From positions 53,810 through 117,809 of the forward strand of contig VGID01000003.1 in assembly GCA_016868035.1 (NCBI GenBank): a DNA stretch of 64,000 bases, given 5' to 3'. The notes beneath the pieces are model-generated. The model searched no databases, had not been told where the DNA came from, and saw only the letters and a program-made list of their open reading frames with translations. Below are positions 29,335-38,286 of this stretch, piece after piece. The DNA comes from Betaproteobacteria bacterium (GTDB taxonomy: Bacteria; Pseudomonadota; Gammaproteobacteria; Burkholderiales; SG8-41). Position 1 is the stretch's first letter. Each line of letters begins with the position of its first letter. Position numbers and translations under genes: made by a program.

Positions 29335-30789
29335 GTGCGTCCCGCCAACCTGCTCTTCATCCTGTCCGACGAGCACAACCCGCGCGTGCTCGGCTGCAAT
29401 GGGCACGCCATGATCAAGACGCCCAACCTCGACCGGCTCGCGGCCCGCGGCACGCGCTTCGCGAGCGCGTACACCAACTGCCCGATCTGCGTGCCGGCGC
29501 GCGCGAGCTTCGCCACCGGACGCTACGTCCACCAGGTGCGCTGCTGGGACAACGCGATCGCCTACGACGGGCAGGCGCCCGCATGGGGCCACCGGCTGAT
29601 GGAGCAGGGACACCGCGTGGTGTCGATCGGCAAGCTCCATTACAAGGAAACGGACCCGCGGCGCAACGGGTTCGACGAGGAGATCCTCCCGCTGCACGTC
29701 GTGAATGGTGTGGGCGATCTCCTCGGCCTCATCCGCGACGAATTGCCGCGCCGGCCCGGCTCGGCGAAGCTCGGGCCCGAAGCCGGCCGCGGTGAATCGG
29801 AATACACCCGTTACGACCGCAGCATCGCGGAAAGCGCGGTGCGCTGGCTGAAGGAGGAGGCGCCCCGGCACGCCGGCAAGCCGTGGGCGCTCTACGTCGG
29901 CTTCGTCTCGCCTCATTTCCCGCTGATCGCGCCGCCGCAGTTCTACGATCTCTACCCCGAAGACGCGGTGCCGTGGCCGGACATGTACGACCCGCGGGAG
30001 CGCCCGCGCCACCCCTTCCTCGACGCGATGCGAAAGTGCCTGTGCTACGACGAGGCGTTCGATGCGCCCATGGTGCGGCGCGCGATCGCCGCCTATTTCG
30101 GGCTCGTATCCTTCCTCGACGACAACATCAGAAAGATTCTCGAGGCGCTGGAGCAAACGGGGCTCGCGGGAAGCACACGCATCGTCTACTCTTCCGACCA
30201 CGGCGACAATCTCGGCACGCGCGGTATGTGGGGAAAATCCACGATGTACGAGGAGTCGGCCGGGATTCCGCTGATCCTCGCCGGTCCGGACGTGCCGTCC
30301 GGACAGGTGTGCGCCACGCCGGTGACGCTCGCCGACGCTTTCCCGACGTTCATTCACGGTCTCGGCGCGAATCGCGACGCGCGCGACCGTGATCTGCCGG
30401 GAGCCTCGCTGCTCGACATCGCGCAGGGCCGGGTTCCGAACCGAACGATCCTCTCCGAATATCACGCGGCCGGGGCCGTGACCGGCTCGTACATGATCCG
30501 GCGCGGGCGCTACAAGTACATCCATTACGTCGGGATGCCGCCGATGCTCTTCGATCTCGAGTCCGACCCCTTCGAGCGCACCGACCTCGGGCGCGACCCC
30601 GGGTACGCGGCGGTGCGCGCGGAATGCGAAGCGGCGCTGCGGGCGGTGGTGGATCCGGAGTCCGTGGACAAGCTCGCGCGCGCCGACCAGCGGGCGCACA
30701 TCGAGAAGCACGGCGGCAAGGAAGCGATACTGAAAAAAGGCACGTTCCGCTACTCGCCCCCGCCCGGCGCGAAAGCGGCATACTACTGA
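29335..30789 (+). CDS. Formylglycine-dependent sulfatase (first of two)
   Basis: 484-residue alkaline phosphatase-superfamily hydrolase. The formylglycine site is C52-x-P-x-R (CVPARASFATGRY). Metal ligands are suggested by ILSDEHNPR near the N-terminus and YSSDHGDNLG in the middle. No signal peptide is seen, so the enzyme appears cytoplasmic and needs formylglycine modification by a separate enzyme not found in this window. GTG 29335 follows GGGGG. It opens a run of five closely spaced genes with a Bug protein and a second sulfatase. Substrate unknown: sulfate or phosphonate esters are the family range. Confidence 0.85.
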   Translation: MRPANLLFILSDEHNPRVLGCNGHAMIKTPNLDRLAARGTRFASAYTNCPICVPARASFATGRYVHQVRCWDNAIAYDGQAPAWGHRLMEQGHRVVSIGKLHYKETDPRRNGFDEEILPLHVVNGVGDLLGLIRDELPRRPGSAKLGPEAGRGESEYTRYDRSIAESAVRWLKEEAPRHAGKPWALYVGFVSPHFPLIAPPQFYDLYPEDAVPWPDMYDPRERPRHPFLDAMRKCLCYDEAFDAPMVRRAIAAYFGLVSFLDDNIRKILEALEQTGLAGSTRIVYSSDHGDNLGTRGMWGKSTMYEESAGIPLILAGPDVPSGQVCATPVTLADAFPTFIHGLGANRDARDRDLPGASLLDIAQGRVPNRTILSEYHAAGAVTGSYMIRRGRYKYIHYVGMPPMLFDLESDPFERTDLGRDPGYAAVRAECEAALRAVVDPESVDKLARADQRAHIEKHGGKEAILKKGTFRYSPPPGAKAAYY

Positions 30790-30809
30790 GAGCAAAGGAG
30801 GAGGAACCC

Positions 30810-31781
30810 ATGCGCGTCGCAGCCAGGCTCGCCGTCGTACTGCTCGCCCCGTTCGTGGCGGGCGCTGCCGCGGCTTCCTCGGAAGCGTTTCCCAACCGGC
30901 CGATCCGCTTCATCGTGCCCTCGCCCCCGGGCGGCTCGCCCGACATCCTCGCGCGCATCGTGAGCCAGAAGCTCACCGAGCAGCTCAGGCAGCAGGTGGT
31001 GGTGGACAACCGCGGCGGCGCGAGCGGGATCATCGGCGTGGACCTCGTCAAGCGCGCGGCTCCCGACGGTTACACGCTGCTGTTCGTGACCTCGACCACG
31101 TTCGCATCGCTGCCGGTGCTGAAGAAGGACCTGCCCTACGACGTCGAGAAGGACTTCATCCCGCTCTCGCGCATCGCCTGGGTGGCGAACGTCGTGACGG
31201 TCAACAACGCGCTCGGCGTGAACAGCATGGCGGATCTCGTCAAGCTCGCGAAGGCGAAGCCGGGGCAGCTCAATTACGGATCGGCCGGCAACGGGTCCCC
31301 CGCGCACCTGGCGGGCGCGATGTTCAACGTGCTCGCCGGCGTGGAGAGCGTGCACGTGCCGTACAAGGGCGCGGCGCTCGCGATGACCGACCTCATCGGC
31401 GGGCAGCTGCAGTTCTTCATCACCTCGCCGCTGGTGGCGATGCCGCACGGGCGCGCCGGCCGCATCAAGGTGCTGGCGACCACGGGAGCGAGGCGCGATC
31501 CCCTGCTGCCCGAGCTGCCGGTGGTGGCGGACACCGTGCCCGGCTACGAGATCGTGCAGTGGTGGGGCGCGGCGCTGCCCGCGGGAACGCCGAAGGCGCT
31601 CGTGCAGCGCCTGCACAAGGAACTCGTGGCCGCGCTGGATGCCCCGGACGCGCGCGCGGCGATGAGCAAGAACGGCGCGACGCCGCAGCCCGAGGCGACC
31701 GCTGAATTCGCAGCGTTCATGAAAAACGAGCGCGCGCGCATCGCCAAAATCGGCGGGCAGGCGAAGATCGTCATCGACTGA
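30810..31781 (+). CDS. Bug/TctC-type solute-binding protein between two sulfatases
   Basis: 323-residue periplasmic binding protein. Signal peptide RLAVVLLAPFVAGAAAAS, then FPNRPIRFIVPSPPGGSPDI and VVVDNRGGASGIIGVDL. ATG 30810 follows AGGAGGAGG. It lies 20 bp after the first sulfatase and 23 bp before the second, so it is translated from the same message. It may deliver the sulfated or sulfonated substrate of this cluster. Bug ligands characterised elsewhere are mostly carboxylates, so the ligand is uncertain. Confidence 0.9.
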   Translation: MRVAARLAVVLLAPFVAGAAAASSEAFPNRPIRFIVPSPPGGSPDILARIVSQKLTEQLRQQVVVDNRGGASGIIGVDLVKRAAPDGYTLLFVTSTTFASLPVLKKDLPYDVEKDFIPLSRIAWVANVVTVNNALGVNSMADLVKLAKAKPGQLNYGSAGNGSPAHLAGAMFNVLAGVESVHVPYKGAALAMTDLIGGQLQFFITSPLVAMPHGRAGRIKVLATTGARRDPLLPELPVVADTVPGYEIVQWWGAALPAGTPKALVQRLHKELVAALDAPDARAAMSKNGATPQPEATAEFAAFMKNERARIAKIGGQAKIVID

Positions 31782-31804
31782 CCGGCGCCGAGGAGCACGA
31801 GGAC

Positions 31805-33298
31805 ATGACGCAACCGGCCAACCTGATTTTTTTCCAGTCCGACAACCACAACCGCTCGGTCGCGGGCTGCTACCGGCACGCGGTCGTGAAAACGCCGAAC
31901 CTCGACCGCATCGCGGCAGCCGGCGTGCGCTTCGAGAACGCCTACTGCACGAGCCCGCTGTGCTGCCCGGCGCGCGCGAGCATCGCGACCGGCCGCTACC
32001 CGCACCAGACCGGCTACTGGGACAACGCGATCGCCTACGACGGGCGGGTGCCGAGCTGGCATTACCGGTTGCGCGAAGCGGGGCGCACGGTGGTCGCGGT
32101 CGGCAAGCTCCATTTCCGGAGCGCGGACGACGACAACGGGTTCACCGAGGAGATCGAGCCGATGCACCTGCACGAGGGCAGGGGCGCGGTGAAGAACCTG
32201 CTGCGCGGATACGGCGAAGAGCCGCCGAAGGAGGACGGCAGCTTCTGGAACCTCTACACGGTGCGCTCGGGAGCGGGATCCACGCATTACCAGGACTACG
32301 ATCGCAGGATCACCTCGCGCGCGATCGAGTGGCTGAAGCGCCACGGTGCCGCGCTGCGCCAGCCGTGGGTGCTGTTCGTGTCCTACATCAGCCCGCACCC
32401 GCCCTTCACGGTACCGAAGCGGCTCTACGATCTGTATCCCGAGGACAAGATGCCGTTGCCGCCGCGGTTCCGGCCCGGCGACCGGCCGGAGCATCCCGCG
32501 GTCCAGTTCCTGCGCGGCATGGACGGGATGCGGGACATGACCGACGAGCGCACGCTGCGGCGCATCGCGGCGGGGTACTTCGGGCTCATCACGCACCTCG
32601 ACGAGCAGGTCGGGGAGGTGCTCCGGGCCGCGGAGGAGCTCGGACTGCTCGGCACGACGCGGATCGCCTACACCAGCGACCACGGAGAACTCTTCGGCGC
32701 GCAAGGCCTGTTCGGCAAGAAGAACATGTACGAGGGCGCGATCGGCGTGCCGTTGCTGCTCTCGGGACCCGGGCTGCCGCGCGCCCGGGTGTCGCGCCAG
32801 ATCGTGTCGCACGTGGACCTCTTCCCGACCCTGATCGAAGGCGCCGGCCTCGGCGCGGCACCGGAAGACCGTGACCTGCCGGGCGTCGCGCTCTGGAGCG
32901 CCGCCACTGGGACCGACGCGGCGCGCGCCGGGTTCGCGGAGTATCACGCGCAGGGATCGAAGAACGCGGCGTTCGTCGTGCGCGAGGCCGCCATGAAACT
33001 CATCTATCACGTGGGCATGCCGCCCCAGCTCTTCGATCTCGCGCAGGACCCGGGAGAGACGCACGACCTCGCGCAAGAGAGCGGCGGCGCGGAGACCGCG
33101 CGCCGGCTCGAGGCGAAGCTGCGCGCGATCTGCGACCCCGAGGAGGCCGACCGTCGCGCGAAGGCCGACCAGCGCGCAATGATCGAGCGCCTCGGTGGGG
33201 TGGACAAGGTGAAGTCCTCCGGCCAGATCCTGTTCACCCCGCCGCCGGGCGTGTCCAAAGACGAGGCATGGGCAATTCCCGACCGCGCCGCACGGTGA
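31805..33298 (+). CDS. Formylglycine-dependent sulfatase (second)
   Basis: 497-residue paralogue of the upstream sulfatase. The formylglycine cysteine is C53 in LCCPARASIATGRYP; FQSDNHNRSVAGC gives the N-terminal metal ligands and YTSDHGELFGAQG the middle ones. No signal peptide. Both sulfatases share the ending pattern of RADQRA(H/M)IE, then PPPG near the C-terminus, so they are likely products of a duplication with divergence toward different esters. Confidence 0.85.
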   Translation: MTQPANLIFFQSDNHNRSVAGCYRHAVVKTPNLDRIAAAGVRFENAYCTSPLCCPARASIATGRYPHQTGYWDNAIAYDGRVPSWHYRLREAGRTVVAVGKLHFRSADDDNGFTEEIEPMHLHEGRGAVKNLLRGYGEEPPKEDGSFWNLYTVRSGAGSTHYQDYDRRITSRAIEWLKRHGAALRQPWVLFVSYISPHPPFTVPKRLYDLYPEDKMPLPPRFRPGDRPEHPAVQFLRGMDGMRDMTDERTLRRIAAGYFGLITHLDEQVGEVLRAAEELGLLGTTRIAYTSDHGELFGAQGLFGKKNMYEGAIGVPLLLSGPGLPRARVSRQIVSHVDLFPTLIEGAGLGAAPEDRDLPGVALWSAATGTDAARAGFAEYHAQGSKNAAFVVREAAMKLIYHVGMPPQLFDLAQDPGETHDLAQESGGAETARRLEAKLRAICDPEEADRRAKADQRAMIERLGGVDKVKSSGQILFTPPPGVSKDEAWAIPDRAAR

Positions 33299-33341
33299 CC
33301 CGCCGGCGTCTTGGCGCGCCGGTGTGACGGGAGAGGGGCCG

Positions 33342-34952
33342 GTGCAGCACCCGGTTTTCGACTATGTGATCGTGGGCGCCGGGTCGGCGGGTTGCGTGCT
33401 CGCCAACCGGTTGACCGAGGATGGCGCGCACTCCGTGCTGCTGCTCGAAGCCGGCCCCCCGGACCGCTATCCGTGGATCCACATCCCGATCGGCTACGCG
33501 AAGACCATGTTCCACCCGCGCTACAACTGGTGTTTTCATACAGAGCCCGAGCCCGGCATGCACGGGCGCCGGCTGTACTGGCCGCGCGGGCGCGTGCTGG
33601 GCGGCTCCTCCTCGGTCAACGGGCTCATCTACGTGCGCGGGCAGCCCGAGGACTACGATCGGTGGGCCGCGCTCGGCAACCGCGGCTGGAGCTGGCGCGA
33701 GGTGCTTCCGTACTTCATCAAGTCGGAGGCGAACGAGCGCGGCGCCAGCGCCTATCACGGTGCGGACGGTCCGCAGGCCTGCTCCGACATCCCCGGGCGC
33801 CACGAGCTCATGGAGTCGATCATCCGCGCGGCGAACGAGCTCGAGGTTCCGCGCAACGACGACTTCAACGGGCCAACGCAGGAGGGGGTGGGCTACTACC
33901 AGCTCTTCACACGCAACGGCTGGCGCTGCTCGGCCGCGGATGGTTATCTGCGCCCGGCGGGGCGCCGCGCCAACCTGCAGGTGCGGACCGGCGCACTGGC
34001 GACCGCGATCGTATTCGGGGGGGTGCGCGCGACGGGCGTGCGCTTCGAGGAGGGAGGAGTGCCCCAAGAGGCGCGGGCGGCGAAAGCGGTGATTGTCTCG
34101 GCCGGCACGGTGCAGAGCCCGCAGCTGCTCCAGCTCTCCGGCGTGGGCCCGGCGGAGCTTCTTCGCGCACACGGGATACCGGTGGTCCGGGACCTGCCTG
34201 GAGTGGGCGCTAACTTGCAGGATCACCTGCAGGTGCGATTGATTTACAAGGTGAAAAAGCCCGTCACCACAAACGACGAGCTGCGCACGTGGCGGGGCAA
34301 GCTGCGCATCGGGGTGCAATGGCTGCTTCATCGCGGCGGGCCGCTCGCGATCGGGATCAACCAAGGAGGGCTGTTCACGCGCGTGCTGCGCGAGTCGCGC
34401 ACCCCCGACATCCAGTTCCACTTCGCGACCCTCTCCGCGGACGTGGCGGGCGCGGAGCTTCACCCCTGGTCGGGCTGCACGTTTTCGGTGTGCCAGCTGC
34501 GCCCCGAATCGCGCGGCTGGGTGCGGATACGCTCGCGCGATCCAAGGGATGCCCCGGCGATGCAGCCGAACTATCTCTCCACGGAGGCGGATTGCCGGTG
34601 CGTGACGGAAGCCGTGAAGTTCGCGCGCAGGCTGGCGGGCGCCCCGGCCCTGCGCGAGTACATCGCGGAAGAGTACCGCCCCGGTCCCGCGGCGGCGAGC
34701 GACGCCGATCTGCTCGAATTCGCGCGCGAGTACGGCCAGACCATCTTCCATCCTTCGGGCACCTGCAGGATGGGCGCGGACTCGATGGCGGTGGTGGACG
34801 AGCGGCTGCGCGTGCACGGCGTGCCGGGGCTGCGCGTGGTGGACTGCTCGGTCATGCCCACCCTCGTTTCGGGCAACACCCACGCGCCGGTGTTGATGAT
34901 CGCCGAGAAAGCTGCCGACATGATCCGGCAAGACGCGCGCGCTGGCGCGTGA
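33342..34952 (+). CDS. GMC family FAD oxidoreductase (choline dehydrogenase-like)
   Basis: FAD-dependent alcohol dehydrogenase or oxidase of about 536 residues. FAD-binding motif YVIVGAGSAGCVLANRL, then RGRVLGGSSSVNGLIYVRG, and the GMC C-terminal HPSGTCRMG and SGNTHAPVLMIAEKAADMI. GTG 33342 is preferred because GGAGAGGGG lies just upstream; GTG 33324 is in frame without such a site. GMC-type dehydrogenases oxidise isethionate to sulfoacetaldehyde in Cupriavidus (IseJ). With xsc downstream this gene is a candidate for such a step, but related GMC enzymes oxidise many alcohols. Confidence 0.85.
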   Translation: MQHPVFDYVIVGAGSAGCVLANRLTEDGAHSVLLLEAGPPDRYPWIHIPIGYAKTMFHPRYNWCFHTEPEPGMHGRRLYWPRGRVLGGSSSVNGLIYVRGQPEDYDRWAALGNRGWSWREVLPYFIKSEANERGASAYHGADGPQACSDIPGRHELMESIIRAANELEVPRNDDFNGPTQEGVGYYQLFTRNGWRCSAADGYLRPAGRRANLQVRTGALATAIVFGGVRATGVRFEEGGVPQEARAAKAVIVSAGTVQSPQLLQLSGVGPAELLRAHGIPVVRDLPGVGANLQDHLQVRLIYKVKKPVTTNDELRTWRGKLRIGVQWLLHRGGPLAIGINQGGLFTRVLRESRTPDIQFHFATLSADVAGAELHPWSGCTFSVCQLRPESRGWVRIRSRDPRDAPAMQPNYLSTEADCRCVTEAVKFARRLAGAPALREYIAEEYRPGPAAASDADLLEFAREYGQTIFHPSGTCRMGADSMAVVDERLRVHGVPGLRVVDCSVMPTLVSGNTHAPVLMIAEKAADMIRQDARAGA

Positions 34953-34980
34953 CGCGCGCATAACGCACGAGGAGAAGAAG

Positions 34981-36291
34981 ATGGGCTGCTGTCACGCGTA
35001 TTTCGCCGCCACCGGCGCCGGGGACGAGGCGTTCACGATGGACGCGTCCACCGTCACGTTCGGCGCCGGGTGCCTGAAGGAAGCGGGCGACCACGCCCGG
35101 GCGCTCGGCATGAAGCGCGTCGCGCTCTACACCGACCAGGCGGTCGCGGCGCTCGAGCACGCCGCGATCGTCCGGAAATCGCTCGCGCAGGCGGGGCTCG
35201 ATGTCGCGGTCTACGACGAAGTCACGGTCGAGCCCACCGACGTTTCGTTCGGCGCGGGAGCGCGGTTCGCGGCGGAGGGCCGCTTCGACGGATTCGTTTC
35301 GGTCGGGGGCGGCTCGGTGATGGACACCTGCAAGGCGGCGAACCTGTACGCGACCCATCCGGCCGATTTTCTCGCCTACGTGAACGCCCCCGTCGGCGGG
35401 GGCCGGCCGGTGCCCGGCCCGCTGAAGCCGCACATCGCGTGCCCGACCACCTCCGGCACCGGGGCGGAAGTGACGGGGATCGCGATCTTCGAGCACACGC
35501 CGCTGCGCGCCAAGACCGGCATGGTCTCGCGCCACATGAAACCGACCACCGCACTGATCGACCCGGAGGTCACGCGCACCCTACCCGCGACGATCGTTGC
35601 GTCGACGGGTTTCGACGCGATGTCGCACGCGCTCGAGACGCTCACCGCCATCTCGTACGCGCGCCGCCGCAAGCCCGAGCGTCCGAGCCTGCGCCCGGTT
35701 TCGCAAGGCGCGAATCCCTGGAGCGATATCGCGGCGGTCGAGGCGCTAAGCCTCATCGGGCGCTACTTCGTGCGCGCCGTGCAGGACGCAGCCGACGTTG
35801 AGGCGAGGACCGAGATGATGTACGCGGCGACACTTGCCGGCATCGCCTTTGGCAACGCCGGCTGCCACCTGCCGCACGGCATGTCCTACGCCGTCTCGGG
35901 CCTGGTGCGCGAGTACCGGGCCCCGCACTACCCGCGCGGCGGGCCGTTTCTGCCACACGGCATGTCGGTGGTGCTGAACGCCCCCGCGGCCTACCGCTAT
36001 ACGGCGGTCGCGTGCCCCGAGCGGCATCTGGACGGCGCACGCCATCTCGGGGCGGACGTGCGTGGCGCGGCGCCGGCCGATGCGGGCGAGATCCTGGCCC
36101 AGACGCTCATCCGATTCATGCGCGCGGTCGAGGTGCCGAACGGCTTGAGCGCGGTCGGATTCAGCCCCGCAGACGTTCCGGCGCTGGTGGCCGGCGCGCT
36201 GCCCCAGAGCCGCGTGATCGGCAACGCACCACGCGCGGCCGGAGCCCCCGAGCTCGGGCAGCTCTACACCGCCGCCATGCGTTATTGGTAG
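34981..36291 (+). CDS. Iron-containing alcohol dehydrogenase, hydroxyacid-oxoacid transhydrogenase-like
   Basis: 436-residue group III alcohol dehydrogenase, most like ADHFE1-type hydroxyacid-oxoacid transhydrogenases. Marks are GGGSVMDTCKAANLY, the signature CPTTSGTGAEVTGIAIFEH with KTGMVSRHMKPTTALIDP, and metal-binding histidines in FDAMSHALE, LPHGMSYA and FLPHGMSVVLN. It starts 28 bp after the GMC gene. It could oxidise or reduce an alcohol, aldehyde or 2-hydroxy acid of this pathway. Substrate is open. Confidence 0.87.
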   Translation: MGCCHAYFAATGAGDEAFTMDASTVTFGAGCLKEAGDHARALGMKRVALYTDQAVAALEHAAIVRKSLAQAGLDVAVYDEVTVEPTDVSFGAGARFAAEGRFDGFVSVGGGSVMDTCKAANLYATHPADFLAYVNAPVGGGRPVPGPLKPHIACPTTSGTGAEVTGIAIFEHTPLRAKTGMVSRHMKPTTALIDPEVTRTLPATIVASTGFDAMSHALETLTAISYARRRKPERPSLRPVSQGANPWSDIAAVEALSLIGRYFVRAVQDAADVEARTEMMYAATLAGIAFGNAGCHLPHGMSYAVSGLVREYRAPHYPRGGPFLPHGMSVVLNAPAAYRYTAVACPERHLDGARHLGADVRGAAPADAGEILAQTLIRFMRAVEVPNGLSAVGFSPADVPALVAGALPQSRVIGNAPRAAGAPELGQLYTAAMRYW

Positions 36292-36335
36292 CGATGTGCA
36301 GTTAATCATAATAAACAGTATGTTATATCAATAAA

Positions 36336-36349
36336 TGCAAGCGCTTGCA
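36336..36349. promoter_or_regulatory. LacI-type operator candidate at the xsc promoter
   Basis: The perfect 14-bp palindrome TGCAAGCGCTTGCA has the central GCGC and half-site form of LacI/GalR operators. It overlaps the -35 region of the predicted xsc promoter, so a bound repressor would block RNA polymerase. A LacI-family regulator is encoded just after xsc. Confidence 0.75.
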
Positions 36350-36372
36350 GAGGACGGGGCATGGGGTATAAT
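36344..36372 (+). promoter_or_regulatory. Predicted promoter of xsc
   Basis: A perfect -10 box TATAAT at 36367-36372 has a weak -35 (CTTGCA at 36344-36349, spacing 17) inside the operator palindrome. The 36 bp before the operator (36300-36335) are strikingly AT-rich for this genome and may act as an UP element. Confidence 0.65.
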
Positions 36373-36426
36373 TGGGCACGAGCGGTCGCCTGCAGGCGGC
36401 CGCGCCGTCCTCAGGAGGAGCCCGAC

Positions 36427-38196
36427 ATGAACATCATGACCGAGACCCAGAACCTCGCCACGAAACTCCCCGCCGGCAAGGTGCACATGACTCCGAGCGA
36501 AGCGTTCATCGAGACGCTGGTCGCACACAAGGTGAAAGACGTGTTCGGCATCGTCGGCTCCGCCTACATGGATGCGCTCGACCTCTTTCCCGGGGCCGGC
36601 ATCCGGCTGATCAACGTCGCGCACGAGCAGAACGCGGCGCACATGGCGGACGGGTATTCGCGGGTGACCAACTGGCCGGCGGTATGCATCGCGCAGAACG
36701 GGCCCGGCATCACCAATTTCGTGACCGCAGTGGCCGCGGCCTACTGGGCGCATTCCCCCATGGTCGTGGTGACGCCGGAGTCGGGCAGCCTCACGGCGGG
36801 CCACGGCGGGTTCCAGGAAACCGAGCAGATGCCGATCTTCTCCAAGATCACCAAGTGGCAGGTGCACGTCAATTCGTCGCTGCGCATGGCCGAACTCATG
36901 CACCGCGCGTTCACACTCGCGCTGCACGAGCGCGGCCCGGTGCAGGTCAACATTCCGCGCGACTATTTCTATGGCGAGGGCGATTACGAGATCCTGCCCC
37001 CGCTCGTCATCGAGCGCGCCGCGGGTGGGGCGAACGCGCTCGACAAGGCGGCAAAAATGCTCGCCGATGCGAAATTCCCGGTGATCATGTCGGGCGGCGG
37101 CGTGGTGATGTCGGGCGGCGTGGACGAGGTGAAGGCGCTCGCCGAGCATCTGACCGCTCCCGTGGTGAACACGTATCTCCACAACGATTCGTTTCCCGCG
37201 AGCCATCCGCTTGCGTGCGGCCCCCTCGGCTACCAGGGCTCGAAGGCGGCGATGAAGCTCATCTCGCGCGCGGATGTCGTGCTCGCGCTCGGTACCCGGC
37301 TCGGGCCTTTCGGCACGCTGCCGCAGCACGGGCTCGACTACTGGCCGAAGAACGCGAAGATCATCCAGATCGACGCCGATCACCGCACGCTCGGGCTGGT
37401 GAAAAAGGCCTCGCTCGCGATCTGCGGCGATGCGAAGCTTGCCGCAAGCGAGCTGCTCAAGCGGCTCAAGGCGCACGGGGCGAGAAAGCCCGACAAGAAC
37501 CGGCTCGCGGACGTGCATGCCGAGAAGGCGGCGTGGTCGAAGGAGCTGGCGAGCTGGCCCTCGCCCAACAAGAAGGGCCAGATCGGGCCGCGCCGCGCGC
37601 TCGCGGCGCTCGCGAAGGCGCTGCCGAGAAACGCCATGGTGTCCACGGACATCGGCAACGTCTGCTCGGTCGCCAACAGCTACCTTAACTTCGAGCAGCC
37701 GCTCTCGTTCCTGGCAGCGATGAGCTGGGGCAATTGCGGCTACGCCTATCCGACCGCGATGGGCGCGAAGATGGCGCGTCCGGACCGGCCGGCGATCGCC
37801 TACGTGGGCGACGGCGCCTGGGGCATGAGCCTCGCGGAGGTGATGACGGCCGTCAAGGAGAAGATCCCCGCCGTCGCGGTGGTCTTCAACAACAACCAGT
37901 GGGGCGCCGAGAAAAAGAACCAGATCGACTACTTCGAGAACCGCTTCGTCGGCACCAATCTCAGCAACCCGGACTTCTCCGAAGTGGCGCGCGTGATGGG
38001 CGCCGAGGGCTACCGGGTGGACCACGAGGACGAGGTGGGCGACGCCCTCAAGGCAGCGGTGAAATCGGGCAAGCCCGCGGTGGTCGAGATCATGCTCACC
38101 CAAGAGCTTGGCGACCCATTCCGCCGCGATGCGTTCCGCCCGCCGCGGCGGCTGCTGCCCAAGTACCGCAAGTTCAGCGCCAAGCAGTACCGCTAG
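36427..38196 (+). CDS. xsc: Sulfoacetaldehyde acetyltransferase
   Basis: 589-residue thiamine diphosphate enzyme that converts sulfoacetaldehyde and phosphate to acetyl phosphate and sulfite, the desulfonating step of taurine, isethionate and related C2-sulfonate use. The start MNIMTETQN is followed by the Xsc-typical MTPSEAFIETLVAHKVKD and FGIVGSAYMDALDLFPG. The ThDP motif runs from GDG (461-463) to NNN (488-490). AGGAGG precedes ATG 36427. It has its own promoter with a LacI-type operator. pta, often next to xsc, is not in the window, nor is a taurine-specific gene. Confidence 0.93.
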   Translation: MNIMTETQNLATKLPAGKVHMTPSEAFIETLVAHKVKDVFGIVGSAYMDALDLFPGAGIRLINVAHEQNAAHMADGYSRVTNWPAVCIAQNGPGITNFVTAVAAAYWAHSPMVVVTPESGSLTAGHGGFQETEQMPIFSKITKWQVHVNSSLRMAELMHRAFTLALHERGPVQVNIPRDYFYGEGDYEILPPLVIERAAGGANALDKAAKMLADAKFPVIMSGGGVVMSGGVDEVKALAEHLTAPVVNTYLHNDSFPASHPLACGPLGYQGSKAAMKLISRADVVLALGTRLGPFGTLPQHGLDYWPKNAKIIQIDADHRTLGLVKKASLAICGDAKLAASELLKRLKAHGARKPDKNRLADVHAEKAAWSKELASWPSPNKKGQIGPRRALAALAKALPRNAMVSTDIGNVCSVANSYLNFEQPLSFLAAMSWGNCGYAYPTAMGAKMARPDRPAIAYVGDGAWGMSLAEVMTAVKEKIPAVAVVFNNNQWGAEKKNQIDYFENRFVGTNLSNPDFSEVARVMGAEGYRVDHEDEVGDALKAAVKSGKPAVVEIMLTQELGDPFRRDAFRPPRRLLPKYRKFSAKQYR

Positions 38197-38242
38197 CGCC
38201 TACCCGCGGGCGGACGTTGTTTTTCCTGGGGAACCTTCGGTG

Positions 38243-38256
38243 AGTGGGCGCTCACT
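38243..38256. promoter_or_regulatory. Operator-like near-palindrome before the LacI-type gene
   Basis: AGTGGGCGCTCACT is symmetrical except for one base pair, has the central GCGC seen in the xsc operator, and lies 30 bp ahead of the regulator start. It could serve autoregulation. The outer half-sites differ from the xsc operator, so this is weak. Confidence 0.35.
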
Positions 38257-38286
38257 GGGGGTGGCGCGCGGGGCGTGGAGCGGCCC

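Noticed and set aside
38243..38256. Relation of this near-palindrome to the groES-upstream palindrome
   Set aside because: Both contain gcgctc and cact, but symmetry, length and flanks differ; shared words are expected in GC-rich palindromes.
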